Source of the DNA: Pelagibius sp037652055
Lineage (GTDB): Bacteria > Pseudomonadota > Alphaproteobacteria > Kiloniellales > Kiloniellaceae
Direction of reading: 5' to 3'
Assembly: GCF_037652055.1 (NCBI RefSeq)
Contig: NZ_JBBKAH010000002.1
Span: 1,426,001 to 1,490,000 of the forward strand
DNA length: 64,000 nucleotides
Positions within the stretch are counted from its first letter, which is position 1. Every line of letters starts with the position of its first letter. Positions 24,252 to 33,277 of the stretch are shown in pieces. A program made the position numbers and the translations under genes. The notes beneath the pieces were generated by a model, which was not told the origin of the DNA, did no database searches, and saw nothing but the letters and a program-made list of their open reading frames with translations.

Positions 24252-24833
24252 ATGCTGCGGAGATGGCCGCGGGTTCTTGCACCGCTTTTAATGGCCGGCT
24301 TGCTGGCCGCCACGCCGGCGCTGGCCGGGGACTTCGATCTGTCCAAGCTGAACGACGGCGGCATTGTCCTGCTGCTGCGTCACGTGAAGGCGGGCGGTGT
24401 CGATTCCGACGATTTCGACCTGAAGGACTGCCGCACCCAGCGCGAGGTCGGCGGACCGGGGCGTGCCCAGGCTGCGGTGCTGGCCCAGCGCTTCAAGGTC
24501 GCCGGGATCTCCGCGGCGCGGGTGCTGACGAGCCAGTGGTGCCGCGCCAGGCAGACGGCGGAACTCCTGGGGCTCGGTCCGGTGACCGACGAGCCGGCAC
24601 TGAACTACTACCACTGGAAGCTCGGCAGCGAGGCCGCCATGACGGAGGCCTTGAAGCGCTTCTTCATCGATCTGAAAGCGCCGACGCCGGGCGCGCCGCT
24701 GGTGTTGGTCAGCCACACCACCGCTTTCGGCCTCATCGGCGTGGACGCGCCGCAGTCCGGCGGCGGCCTGGTGCTGCGTCCGAACGGCACCGCCACGCCG
24801 GAGGTGGTCGGCGTCATAAGCGCGCCGGAGTGA
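24252..24833 (+). CDS. Exported histidine phosphatase family protein
   Basis: 193 residues. A signal peptide (MLRRWPRVLAPLLMAGLLAATPALA) precedes the phosphatase core: LLLRHVKAGG with the phosphohistidine of the RHG-type motif, LTSQWCRARQTAELLGL, and a second histidine in VLVSHTTAFG. The C-terminus is short. The start at 24252 is chosen because GGGGGAAG lies before it and because it opens a clean signal peptide; ATG 24225 would add nine residues. Probably periplasmic; substrate unknown. Confidence 0.85.
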   Translation: MLRRWPRVLAPLLMAGLLAATPALAGDFDLSKLNDGGIVLLLRHVKAGGVDSDDFDLKDCRTQREVGGPGRAQAAVLAQRFKVAGISAARVLTSQWCRARQTAELLGLGPVTDEPALNYYHWKLGSEAAMTEALKRFFIDLKAPTPGAPLVLVSHTTAFGLIGVDAPQSGGGLVLRPNGTATPEVVGVISAPE

Positions 24834-24917
24834 GCCGGCCTCGCGGCGACTTGAGCGGGACCCTGCCCACCGGGAATTGCAATTCGACCGCCCGGCCGGC
24901 GTGCTAGCCTTGAGGGC

Positions 24918-26105
24918 ATGATGGGCGAGTCCGAAGCAGTGGCGCCGGTGGCTGACACGGCAGGCAAGGGCGTGGTGGCGGTCGCGCTGGGCGGTTGCAT
25001 TGCGCTGGCCACGGCCATGGGCATCGGGCGCTTCGTCTACACCCCGATCCTGCCGTTCATGGTGGAGAGCCTGGGGCTCACCCAGGCCGAGGCCGGTATC
25101 ATCGCCTCGGCCAATTTCCTCGGTTACCTGGTGGGTGCCCTGGCGGCGGCCAAGGCCAGCCTGCCGGGTGGCCGGCGGCGCTGGTTCCTGGTCGCGCTGG
25201 CGATCTCCGCCTTGACCACCGCGGCCATGGCCGCCGAGGCGGCGGTGCCGCTGTTCCTGCTGCTGCGCTTCGCCTCCGGCGTCGCCAGCGCCTTCGTGCT
25301 GGTCTTCGCCTCGGCCCTGGTGCTCGACCGTCTGGCGGCGGCCGGGCGGCCCGGCCTCTCGGGACTGCACTTTGCCGGAGTCGGCATCGGTATCGCGGGA
25401 TCCGCCGTGCTGGTCGCCGCGCTCGCCGCTCAGGATGTCGGCTGGCGCGGCCTCTGGCTGGCCAGCGGCGCCCTGGCGCTGGCCGGATTGTTCGCCGTGC
25501 TGCGCCTCGTCCCGGCCGAGCAGGAGCCGCCGCTGCCGCCGCGCACCAGGGCCAAGGCGAAACCCAATCCGCGCCTCGTCGCCCTCATCGTCGCCTACGG
25601 ACTTTTCGGCTTCGGCTACGTCATCACCGCCACCTTTATCTCCACCCTGGTGCGCCTGACACCGGAACTGCAGTGGCTGGAGCCCTATGTCTGGCTGACG
25701 GTCGGCCTTGCCGGCATTCCCTCGGTCGCGGTCTGGGGCTGGATCGCCCGGCGCATCGGCAACGGGCGGGGCTTCGCTGTCGCCTGCCTGGTGGAGAGCG
25801 TCGGTGTCGCCCTGTCGGTGCTGGGCAGCGGCGCCGCCGCGGTGCTCTTCGCCGCCGCGCTGCTGGGCGGCACCATCATGGGGATCACGGCCTTGGGCCT
25901 GGTCCATGCGCGCAGCCTGTCGTCGGGCGATCCGCGCCGCTCCATCGCGCTGATGACCGCCGCCTTCGGGCTGGGCCAGATGATCGGGCCCAGCTTTGCC
26001 GGCTTCGCTTACGGCATCGGCGAGTCCTTCCTGCTGCCGACCCTGGTGGCCGCCGGCGCCCTGGTCGCCGCCTTCGCCCTCACCATGGAGTGGCGCCGCC
26101 GTTAG
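24918..26105 (+). CDS. YbfB/YjiJ-family MFS transporter
   Basis: 395 residues with about twelve membrane segments. The N-terminal GGCIALATAMGIGRFVYTPILPFMVESLGLTQAEAGIIASANFLGYLVGAL is the characteristic beginning of the YbfB/YjiJ group (MFS_4), with GIGRFxYTPxLP near residues 35-45. A central charged loop (about 200-225) separates two halves. Substrate is unknown. The start is ATG ATG at 24918. It is convergent with the kinase gene downstream. Confidence 0.85.
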   Translation: MMGESEAVAPVADTAGKGVVAVALGGCIALATAMGIGRFVYTPILPFMVESLGLTQAEAGIIASANFLGYLVGALAAAKASLPGGRRRWFLVALAISALTTAAMAAEAAVPLFLLLRFASGVASAFVLVFASALVLDRLAAAGRPGLSGLHFAGVGIGIAGSAVLVAALAAQDVGWRGLWLASGALALAGLFAVLRLVPAEQEPPLPPRTRAKAKPNPRLVALIVAYGLFGFGYVITATFISTLVRLTPELQWLEPYVWLTVGLAGIPSVAVWGWIARRIGNGRGFAVACLVESVGVALSVLGSGAAAVLFAAALLGGTIMGITALGLVHARSLSSGDPRRSIALMTAAFGLGQMIGPSFAGFAYGIGESFLLPTLVAAGALVAAFALTMEWRRR

Positions 26106-26140
26106 ACGGTGTTGGGGAATGGCGCCGCCATAAAAGGCCT

Positions 26141-27589
26141 TCAGTAGCCCTGGGAGACCGCGCGGCTGGCCGCCAGGGGAGCGGCGCCGTCATTCTGGCC
26201 GGCATCGTCGCCGGGCAGTGGCAAGAAGATGCGAAAGATCGTGCCGCGCTCGCCGGCGCGCTTCAGTTCGATACGGCCGCCCTGAGCCTCGACATATGAC
26301 TTGGCGATGGTGAGGCCCAGTCCGACGCCGGTATTCTCGGCGACGAAGGAGTTGCCTTCCTGCCAGAACGGCTCGAACACCTTGGCGAGGCGCGCCTCGT
26401 CGATACCGACGCCGTTGTCCTCCACCGTCGCCACCGCGAGATTGCCTTCGACCTTGGCGCTGCAGATCACCGTGCCGCCGCGCTGGGTGTACTTGATGGC
26501 GTTGGAGACACCGTTGATGAGCGCCTGGCGGGTGAGCCGGGGATCGCAAAGCGCCGCGCAGGGGCCGTCGTCGCGGCAGTCGAGAACGATGTCCTTCTGG
26601 TCGGCCAACGGCTGCAGCAGGCGGCGGATCTCGGTCAGCAGAGCGTTGAGATCGCAGGCTTCCTTGTTCAGTTCGAGGGCGCCGGCCTCCACGCGTGAGA
26701 GGTTCAGGATGTCGTTGATGATGATCTGCAGGCCGTTGGCCGCGTCGTGGATGTTCTTGGCGTAGTCGGTGACTTTGTTGAGCACCTGTTCCTTCGGCAG
26801 CACGGCGAGAACCTCGGAAAAGCCGAGGATGGCGTTCAGCGGGGTGCGCAGTTCGTGGCTCATGTTGGCGAGGAACTGGGTCTTGGCGGCGTTAGCGGCT
26901 TCGGCGTTCTGGCGCGCGGAGAGGTATTCCTCGTTGCGCCGTTCCAGCCGCAGCATCAGCTCTTCGCTCTGGTTATAGGCGCCGACCAGTTCCTGCTCGT
27001 GCTTCTTCAGGTCGTCGTAGGCCCGGAAGAAGCCAGCCATCAGCAGGCCGACGCCGGCCATCGTCGCGAGCACCAGACCGGCGGCGAAGACCACGTAGAG
27101 CATCTCCTGCTGGGCCCAGATCGGATAGAGGAAGGCGTTCAGCGTGCGCCCGGCGAAAGCGGCGGCGATGAAGTGGTTCAGCCAGCCGCCCTGGCGCAGG
27201 AAGAGCAGGGCGGCGGCGAGGTTCGCGATGCCGACGGCGGCAGTCACGTACAGCGTGCTGTAGCGGGGGGCGACCAGATAGCTCAGCAGCAGCGCGGGCA
27301 CGGCGATGGCGAGGAACAGCAGCACCCAGGCGATGCGCGGTGGGGGGCGCTTGTTGCGGTAGTGCAGGGTGCCGAGCAGCAGCACCGGCGTGGCGGCAGC
27401 GGCAGCGAGGGTGGGGAACGGAGGGTGGCCGATCGACGCGATGGTGACGGCCAGCGCGAACTCGTAGACGCTCCAGTACACGAGAAAGGGGTTCTTGCGG
27501 TCGGAGCGGCACCAGAAGGCGTAGAGCGCGCTGCCGATCACGACCAGCACGGCGACGTGCAAGCCCTTTATGATGACGTAGGGATCCAT
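26141..27589 (-). CDS. Membrane sensor histidine kinase
   Basis: 482 residues. About seven hydrophobic segments fill residues 5-205 (an MHYT/7TM-like sensor without recognised motif), then a short coiled coil (205-245). The kinase core follows: MSHELRTPLNAILGFSEV with the phospho-acceptor histidine near 252, N box NGVSNAIKYT, G1 VEDNGVGI and G2 GVGLGLTIAKSY. There is no receiver domain and no response regulator gene nearby, so it is an orphan kinase. It is divergent from methylmalonyl-CoA mutase across 301 bases. Confidence 0.88.
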   Translation of the reverse strand: MDPYVIIKGLHVAVLVVIGSALYAFWCRSDRKNPFLVYWSVYEFALAVTIASIGHPPFPTLAAAAATPVLLLGTLHYRNKRPPPRIAWVLLFLAIAVPALLLSYLVAPRYSTLYVTAAVGIANLAAALLFLRQGGWLNHFIAAAFAGRTLNAFLYPIWAQQEMLYVVFAAGLVLATMAGVGLLMAGFFRAYDDLKKHEQELVGAYNQSEELMLRLERRNEEYLSARQNAEAANAAKTQFLANMSHELRTPLNAILGFSEVLAVLPKEQVLNKVTDYAKNIHDAANGLQIIINDILNLSRVEAGALELNKEACDLNALLTEIRRLLQPLADQKDIVLDCRDDGPCAALCDPRLTRQALINGVSNAIKYTQRGGTVICSAKVEGNLAVATVEDNGVGIDEARLAKVFEPFWQEGNSFVAENTGVGLGLTIAKSYVEAQGGRIELKRAGERGTIFRIFLPLPGDDAGQNDGAAPLAASRAVSQGY

Positions 27590-27890
27590 GGCCCCCGACG
27601 GCTCCTCCCACGGTCCTGGGTCCCCACCTTCCCGGACCTTACCGCGATGAATAAGCTGAATGATTGCTTAAAGTAAATGTTTTAACATGGACTTAATTGA
27701 GAAAATGCACGGCAATGCAATCGTCGCGGCGGTTGGGCGGTATGGTGCCGCAACTCCTTCGGTTGGCGAATCCGCGCCACCTGCACCCTTTCCCCGCAAT
27801 CGTTAGAGCGCCTATACTGCACCTGCGAAGAAGGCAAGCGGTGCAAAGCCGCCGAAGATGGGAATCCCGAGGGACGCGAGGGCGAAAACG
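27590..27890. promoter_or_regulatory. 301-base divergent intergenic region with AT-rich island and candidate mcm -10
   Basis: No gene is seen here. Bases 27650-27715 are AT-rich for this genome and include a short inverted repeat TTAAA/TTTAA (about 27669-27686). Nearer the mutase gene, TATACT at 27813-27818 is a good -10, but the -35 17 bases upstream is poor. No cobalamin riboswitch motif is visible. Confidence 0.4.
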
Positions 27891-30053
27891 ATGACCGATT
27901 GGCCGGAGAAGACGCTGGACGACTGGCGCGCCCTGGCGGCGAAGGAAGCCAAGGGCGCCAAGGGCGAGGGCGCCGACGATCTCGTCTGGCAGACGCCCGA
28001 GGGCATCGCCGTGAAGCCGCTCTACACCGCCGAGGACCTTGAGGGCCTGGAGACGCTTGGCAGCCTGCCCGGTTTCGCGCCCTTCACCCGGGGGCCGCGC
28101 GCCACCATGTACGCCGGCCGCCCCTGGACCCTGCGCCAGTACGCCGGCTTCTCCACCGCCGAGGAGTCCAACGCCTTTTACCGCGCCAACCTCGCCGGCG
28201 GGCAGAAGGGCCTCTCGGTCGCCTTCGACCTGGCGACCCACCGCGGCTATGACTCCGACCACCCGCGCGTGGTCGGCGACGTCGGCAAGGCGGGCGTCGC
28301 CATCGATTCCGTCGAGGACATGAAGATCCTCTTCGACGGCATCCCGCTCGACGAGATGTCGGTCTCCATGACCATGAACGGCGCCGTGCTGCCGGTGCTG
28401 GCCGGCTACATCGTCGCCGCCGAGGAACAGGGTGTTGGGCCGGAGAAGCTCTCCGGCACGATCCAGAACGACATCCTCAAGGAGTTCATGGTTCGCAACA
28501 CCTACATCTATCCGCCCGAGCCCTCGATGCGCATCGTCGCCGACATCATCGGCTACACCTCCCGGCACATGCCGCGCTTCAATTCGATCTCGATCTCCGG
28601 CTATCACATGCAGGAGGCGGGGGCGACCTGCGTGCAGGAACTGGCCTTCACCCTGGCCGACGGCATCGAGTACGTGCGCGCGGCGCAGTCCAAGGGTCTC
28701 GACGTCGACGCCTTCGCGCCGCGCCTGTCGTTCTTCTTCGCCATCGGCATGAACTTCTTCATGGAGATCGCCAAGCTGCGCGCCGCCCGCTTCCTCTGGG
28801 CCGAGCTGATGCAGCAGCACTTCCAGCCCAAGAGGCCGGAATCCCTGATGCTGCGCACGCATTGCCAGACGTCCGGGGTCTCGCTGACCGAGCAGTCGCC
28901 CTACGGGAACGTGGTGCGCACGGCGATCGAGGCCATGGCCGCCGCGCTGGGCGGCACCCAGTCGCTGCACACCAACGCCCTTGACGAGGCGGTCGCGCTG
29001 CCGACGCCGTTCTCCGCGCGCATAGCCCGCAACACCCAGCTCATCCTGCAGGAGGAGACCGGCATCACCAAGGTGGTGGATCCCCTGGCGGGCAGCTACT
29101 ACGTGGAGAGCCTCACCGCTTCCCTCGTCAGCGAGGCGCGCAGGCTGATCGGCGAGGTCGAGGAACTGGGCGGCATGACAAAGGCCGTCGAGTCCGGCAT
29201 GCCCAAGCTGAGGATCGAGGAGTCCGCCGCCCGGCGCCAAGCGCGCATCGACCGTGGCGAGGAGGTCATCGTCGGCGTGAATAAGTACCGCAGCGAGCAG
29301 GATGACCCGGTCGAGATCCTCGACATCGACAACACCAAGGTGCGCGAGCAGCAGGTGAAGCGCCTGGAGAAAATCCGCGCCGCGCGCGACGATGCTGCCG
29401 TCGAGGCGGCGCTCGCCGACCTGACGAAGGCGGCCCAGGACGGCAGCGGCAACCTGCTCGACCTCGCGGTGAAGGCGACGCGCGTGCGCGCCACGGTGGG
29501 CGAGATCTCCGACGCGTTGGAGAAGGTTTACACCCGTCACCGCGCCATCATCCGCTCGGTCACCGGCATCTACGGCTCGGCCTACCAGGGCGACGAGGGC
29601 TTTCGCCGAATCCAAGGCGAGGTGGAGGCCTTCGAGCGCGACGAAGGCCGCCGCCCGCGCATGCTGGTGGTGAAGCTGGGCCAGGACGGCCATGACCGCG
29701 GCGCCAAGGTGATCGCCACCGCCTTTGCCGACATCGGCTTCGACGTCGACGTCGGCCCGCTGTTTCAGACCCCGGAGGAGGCGGCCCGCCAGGCGATCGA
29801 GAACGACGTCCACATCGTCGGCGTCTCCAGCCAGGCGGCCGGCCACAAGACCCTGGTGCCGCAGCTGCTGGACGCCCTGAAGCGCGAGGGCGCCGACGAC
29901 ATCATCGTGGTCTGCGGCGGCGTCATCCCGCCGCAGGACTACGACATGCTGCTGAAGGCCGGGGTCTCGGCAATCTACGGCCCGGGCTCCAACATCCCCC
30001 ACGCCGCCAGCGAGATCCTCGGCATCGTGAAGCAGCGCCGCAAGGCGGCGTGA
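27891..30053 (+). CDS. scpA: Methylmalonyl-CoA mutase, single-chain (alpha type)
   Basis: 720 residues. The catalytic barrel (about 20-550) includes RGPRATMYAGRPWTLRQYAGFSTAEESN and SVSMTMNGAVLPVLAGYI. The C-terminal B12 domain (about 588-715) has KLGQDGHDRGAKVIA, the DxHxxG motif whose histidine ligates cobalt, and VVCGGVIPPQDYDML. It interconverts methylmalonyl-CoA and succinyl-CoA. ATG 27891 is preferred over 27858 because GAGGG lies upstream and the protein then starts with the usual MTDWPEKTLDDW. Its chaperone MeaB lies 4 kb downstream. Confidence 0.95.
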   Translation: MTDWPEKTLDDWRALAAKEAKGAKGEGADDLVWQTPEGIAVKPLYTAEDLEGLETLGSLPGFAPFTRGPRATMYAGRPWTLRQYAGFSTAEESNAFYRANLAGGQKGLSVAFDLATHRGYDSDHPRVVGDVGKAGVAIDSVEDMKILFDGIPLDEMSVSMTMNGAVLPVLAGYIVAAEEQGVGPEKLSGTIQNDILKEFMVRNTYIYPPEPSMRIVADIIGYTSRHMPRFNSISISGYHMQEAGATCVQELAFTLADGIEYVRAAQSKGLDVDAFAPRLSFFFAIGMNFFMEIAKLRAARFLWAELMQQHFQPKRPESLMLRTHCQTSGVSLTEQSPYGNVVRTAIEAMAAALGGTQSLHTNALDEAVALPTPFSARIARNTQLILQEETGITKVVDPLAGSYYVESLTASLVSEARRLIGEVEELGGMTKAVESGMPKLRIEESAARRQARIDRGEEVIVGVNKYRSEQDDPVEILDIDNTKVREQQVKRLEKIRAARDDAAVEAALADLTKAAQDGSGNLLDLAVKATRVRATVGEISDALEKVYTRHRAIIRSVTGIYGSAYQGDEGFRRIQGEVEAFERDEGRRPRMLVVKLGQDGHDRGAKVIATAFADIGFDVDVGPLFQTPEEAARQAIENDVHIVGVSSQAAGHKTLVPQLLDALKREGADDIIVVCGGVIPPQDYDMLLKAGVSAIYGPGSNIPHAASEILGIVKQRRKAA

Positions 30054-30072
30054 CCATCTAAGGCTGTCATGT

Positions 30073-30148
30073 CCGGGCCTGACCCGGGCATCCATGGACT
30101 TGCCGCACGGACGGTGCGGCGGAGGAATGGAGCCTCGGGTCAAGCTCG
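30073..30148. repeat. Dispersed palindromic repeat element
   Basis: A perfect hairpin (GCCGCAC 30102-30108, GTGCGGC 30114-30120) is flanked by longer imperfect inverted arms: 30074-30089 against 30133-30148 match at about 12 of 16 positions. This is the kind of extragenic palindrome often scattered through alphaproteobacterial genomes; translated, such elements give phrases like MDARVRPGHD. A 16-base piece of its left arm recurs, reversed, inside xerD at 55759-55774. Confidence 0.65.
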
Positions 30149-30201
30149 AGGGCAACGACTGGGGGGCGGAGGGACTCGCAAACGGCCTTGCAACAGAATG
30201 T

Positions 30202-30230
30202 TTGGCGGGGCGGGGTGCAGCGCCTATATG
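30202..30230 (+). promoter_or_regulatory. Candidate promoter giving a nearly leaderless Atm1-type gene
   Basis: TTGGCG (30202-30207), a 17-base spacer and TATATG (30225-30230). Transcription would start at about 30237, three bases before the ATG at 30240. No ribosome binding site precedes that ATG. Confidence 0.45.
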
Positions 30231-30239
30231 CTCTGACAC

Positions 30240-32129
30240 ATGAGCGAAACCTCCCCAAATCCCGGCCATAAGGCCGAATACGGCCAGGGCAGGGCCCTGG
30301 CCGGCCTGCTGCCCTACCTCTGGCCCGCGGGGCGCAGCGACCTGAAGCTGCGCATCGTGGTGGCAGTGGTCTTTCTGGTGCTGGCCAAGCTGGCCACCGT
30401 GACCGTGCCGCTGGTGCTGAAAGAGGCGGTCGATGCCCTGACCCCCGGGGGCCTGACGGCCGCTGAAGGGGCTGCGGGAGGCGCCGCTTCCGCCGCCCTG
30501 GTGCTGCCGCTCGCCTTGCTGCTCGCCTATGGCGCGGTGAGGGTGGCGGCACTGGGTTTCGGCGAACTGCGCGACTCGCTTTTTTCCGCCGTCGAGCAGA
30601 ACGCGGTACGGCGCGCGGCCCTGGCGACCTTCCGCCACCTCCACGCCCTTTCCCTGCGCTTCCACATGGAGCGCCAGACGGGCGGCCTCAGCCGGGCCAT
30701 CGACCGCGGCACCAAGGGCATCGAGTTCCTGCTGCACTTCGCCACCTTCAACGTCATCCCGACCCTCATCGAGATCGCGCTGGCCTGCGGCATCCTGTGG
30801 TACCTGTTCGACTGGCGCTTCGCGGTGGTGCCCTTCGTCACGATTCTCGGCTACGTCATCTTCACCCTGAAGGTGACCGAATGGCGCATCGAGATCCGCA
30901 AGCGGATGAACGATGCCGACAACGACGCCAACACCAAGGCGATCGATAGCCTCTTGAACTTCGAGACGGTGAAGTACTTCGGCAACGAAGACCACGAGGC
31001 ACGCCGCTTCGACACGGCACTGCAGGCCTACGAGAAGGCCTCGGTGAAAAGCCGCAGCAGCCTCTCGGTGCTGAACACCGGACAGGCAGTCATCATCGCC
31101 GTCGGCATCACCCTTTTGATGATCCTGGCGGCCCAGGGCGTGGTCGCCGGCACCATGACCGTCGGCGACTTCGTCATGGTGAATGCCTACCTGCTGCAAC
31201 TCGCCATGCCGCTGAATTTCCTTGGCACGGTCTACCGCGAGATCAAGCAGTCGCTCATCGACCTGGAGACCATGTTCCGTTTGCTGCACTCGGATGCCGA
31301 GGTGCGCGACGCGGCCGATGCCGGCACGCTGGATCTGGTGAAGGGCGAGGTGGTCTTCGACGGCGTCTCCTTCGGCTATGACCCGCGCCGTCCGATCCTG
31401 AAGGATGTGAGCTTCACGGTGAAGGCGGGCAACACGGTGGCCATCGTCGGTCCGTCCGGTGCCGGCAAGTCGACCATTTCGCGCATCCTCTTCCGATTCT
31501 ACGACGTGCTGGACGGCGCGGTGCGCATCGACGGCCAGGATATTCGCGATGTCTCCCAGGCATCGCTGCGCCAGGCCATCGGCATCGTCCCCCAGGACAC
31601 CGTCCTCTTCAACGACACCATCGGCTACAACATCAGCTATGGGCGACCGGCGGCGAGCGACCAAGAGATGCGCGAGGCGGCGCGCCTGGCGCAGATCGAC
31701 GGTTTCGTCGAGAGCCTGCCCGACGGCTACCACACCATGGTGGGCGAACGTGGCCTGAAACTCTCCGGCGGCGAGAAGCAGCGCGTGGCCATCGCCCGCA
31801 CCATCCTGAAAGCACCCAGGATTCTGCTGTTCGACGAGGCGACCTCCGCCCTCGATACCAAGACAGAGCGCGGCATCCAGAAGTCCCTGCGCGAGGTGTC
31901 GCGCGACCGCACCACCCTGGTCATCGCCCACCGCCTCTCTACCGTGGTCGAGGCCGATGAGATCCTGGTGCTGGAGGCTGGCCGCATCGTCGAGCGCGGC
32001 CGTCACGAGGCGCTGCTGGGCCGCGGCGGCGTCTACGCCCAGATGTGGGCGCGCCAGCAGGCCAGCGTCGACGAACTGGCCGACAAGATTGCCGCCGCCC
32101 CAACGCCCGCGGACAGTGCGGCGGAGTAG
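30240..32129 (+). CDS. Atm1/HMT1-type ABC exporter (fused permease and ATPase)
   Basis: 629 residues. Six membrane segments fill about 35-340; the region YLLQLAMPLNFLGTVYREIKQSLIDLETMF is typical of the Atm1/ABCB7 family. The nucleotide-binding domain has Walker A GPSGAGKST near 403, Q-loop VPQD, signature LSGGEKQR near 505 and Walker B ILLFDEATSALD. It acts as a homodimer in the inner membrane. Family members export glutathione-linked sulfur compounds or metal-thiol complexes. ATG 30240 lacks a Shine-Dalgarno sequence and may be read from a leaderless message. It sits between the mutase and MeaB genes. Confidence 0.9.
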   Translation: MSETSPNPGHKAEYGQGRALAGLLPYLWPAGRSDLKLRIVVAVVFLVLAKLATVTVPLVLKEAVDALTPGGLTAAEGAAGGAASAALVLPLALLLAYGAVRVAALGFGELRDSLFSAVEQNAVRRAALATFRHLHALSLRFHMERQTGGLSRAIDRGTKGIEFLLHFATFNVIPTLIEIALACGILWYLFDWRFAVVPFVTILGYVIFTLKVTEWRIEIRKRMNDADNDANTKAIDSLLNFETVKYFGNEDHEARRFDTALQAYEKASVKSRSSLSVLNTGQAVIIAVGITLLMILAAQGVVAGTMTVGDFVMVNAYLLQLAMPLNFLGTVYREIKQSLIDLETMFRLLHSDAEVRDAADAGTLDLVKGEVVFDGVSFGYDPRRPILKDVSFTVKAGNTVAIVGPSGAGKSTISRILFRFYDVLDGAVRIDGQDIRDVSQASLRQAIGIVPQDTVLFNDTIGYNISYGRPAASDQEMREAARLAQIDGFVESLPDGYHTMVGERGLKLSGGEKQRVAIARTILKAPRILLFDEATSALDTKTERGIQKSLREVSRDRTTLVIAHRLSTVVEADEILVLEAGRIVERGRHEALLGRGGVYAQMWARQQASVDELADKIAAAPTPADSAAE

Positions 32130-32133
32130 AGAA

Positions 32134-32628
32134 ATGCTGGCGCTGGATAGTTCACGATGGGCCGAACTGACCGATGCCTATGGCGGAGCCTCCCGCATTC
32201 CAATATTGCTTGAGAAAGCAGCACAGAATCGGTCCGCCGACGGTGACCTCTGGTCATCGCTTTGTCACCAGGGCGACGTCTACACCGCGTCCTATGCGGC
32301 TTTGCCCCATCTTGTTGAGGTCGCCAGATCCGGCGTTGATCGCACAGCCATCGCTACGCTCGACTTGATCGGGGCGATAGAGGTTGCCCGCCTGCAAGGG
32401 AAGGGCCCTGCGATGCCCGGTGATCTGGCCCATGCGTACAATGCGGCTTTGTCGGTCTTGCCCGAGATCGCCGCCAGACTGCTGATAGAGCCTCGCAGCG
32501 AGGAGGAATGTCGCGTCATTCTCGGCGCCCTGGCCGCGGCCAAAGGGCATCCACAGCTGTCTGCAGCCATCTTTGAATTGTCGCCGGACATCGCGGACCG
32601 ACTTCTCGGTCGTTGGCTTTTCGAATAG
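32134..32628 (+). CDS. Unrecognised soluble protein, possibly HEAT-like helical
   Basis: 164 residues; I do not recognise a defined family. The sequence is helical with a conserved-looking core LCHQGDVYTASYAALPHLVEVA near residues 43-63 and paired helices afterward. Similar cores occur in bacterial proteins of unknown role, some near toxin or immunity genes, but that memory is weak. Codon use differs from its neighbours: ATA, TTG, CTT and AGA codons appear often, suggesting recent transfer. It follows the ABC exporter stop by four bases, so may be read with it, and converges on a LysE gene. Confidence 0.6.
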   Translation: MLALDSSRWAELTDAYGGASRIPILLEKAAQNRSADGDLWSSLCHQGDVYTASYAALPHLVEVARSGVDRTAIATLDLIGAIEVARLQGKGPAMPGDLAHAYNAALSVLPEIAARLLIEPRSEEECRVILGALAAAKGHPQLSAAIFELSPDIADRLLGRWLFE

Positions 32629-32633
32629 GGCGC

Positions 32634-33227
32634 TCAAAGCAGTGCCAGTCCCACCGAGGCGACCAGCAGCACGGCGAAGGTGACGTTGGCGATGCGGCTC
32701 TTCTTCGGATCTTGGAGGGTGTGCGCGACAAGGCTGCCGAACAGCAGCCAAGCGAAATTCACCAGCACGATGACCAGAGTGAGCGCGGCGATCTTCACCA
32801 CCGCGTCCGCCGCCAGGTCGCCCGGCACCGCGCTGTGGCCGGCGTAGACGGCGCCAATGGCGGCGAAGGCCTTGGGGTTGGCGATGGCCAGGAAGAGGCC
32901 GCCGGGGAAGGTGGGCGCCTTGGCCGTGTCGGCCTGGGCGGTGAGCGGCGGCGCCGTCGCGATGCGCCAGGCAAGGTAAAGAATATAGGCGGCGGCCAGC
33001 AGGGTGATCGCCGTCTTCAGCGCCGGAACGGTCAGCACCACCGCGGTCACCCCGGTCGCAATGAGGCAGAGCACGGTCGCGGTGCCGCAGATTATCCCTG
33101 CAAGGTAGGGCAGGCCGCGGCGCCAGCCGAAGGAGGCGCCGACGGCGGCAGTCGAGAGGGTGGCCGGGCCGGGGCTGCCCATCAGCGGCAGGGCGGCGAG
33201 CCACAGCAGGACGAGGTTGCCAAGCAT
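32634..33227 (-). CDS. LysE/RhtB family exporter
   Basis: 197 residues, about six membrane segments. It has LPLMGSPGPATLSTAAVGASFGWRRG near residues 12-36 (the PGP motif) and IANPKAFAAIGA in the middle (NPK motif). I start at MLGNLVLLW (33227); the frame runs 19 codons further into the control region of the divergent AraC gene. The 50-base gap to that regulator suggests the AraC protein controls this exporter. Likely substrates are amino acids, not determinable here. Confidence 0.87.
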   Translation of the reverse strand: MLGNLVLLWLAALPLMGSPGPATLSTAAVGASFGWRRGLPYLAGIICGTATVLCLIATGVTAVVLTVPALKTAITLLAAAYILYLAWRIATAPPLTAQADTAKAPTFPGGLFLAIANPKAFAAIGAVYAGHSAVPGDLAADAVVKIAALTLVIVLVNFAWLLFGSLVAHTLQDPKKSRIANVTFAVLLVASVGLALL

Positions 33228-33277
33228 GCGGTAAGCTAGGCGCGCGACGGCGGCCCGGTCTTGAAGGATTGTGCAGC

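Noticed and set aside
21296..24364. 1022-codon antisense frame across the HAD and cyclase genes
   Set aside because: Opposite strand of two well-supported genes, with shadow-type composition and no recognisable domain.
27590..27890. Cobalamin riboswitch before the mutase gene
   Set aside because: I looked for the B12-box type sequence here and before cobS and saw none.
27693..32006. 1437-codon antisense frame across the mutase and Atm1-type genes
   Set aside because: It lies opposite two clear genes with full domain motifs; long antisense frames are expected at this GC content, and the translation is low-complexity His/Asp/Arg-rich.
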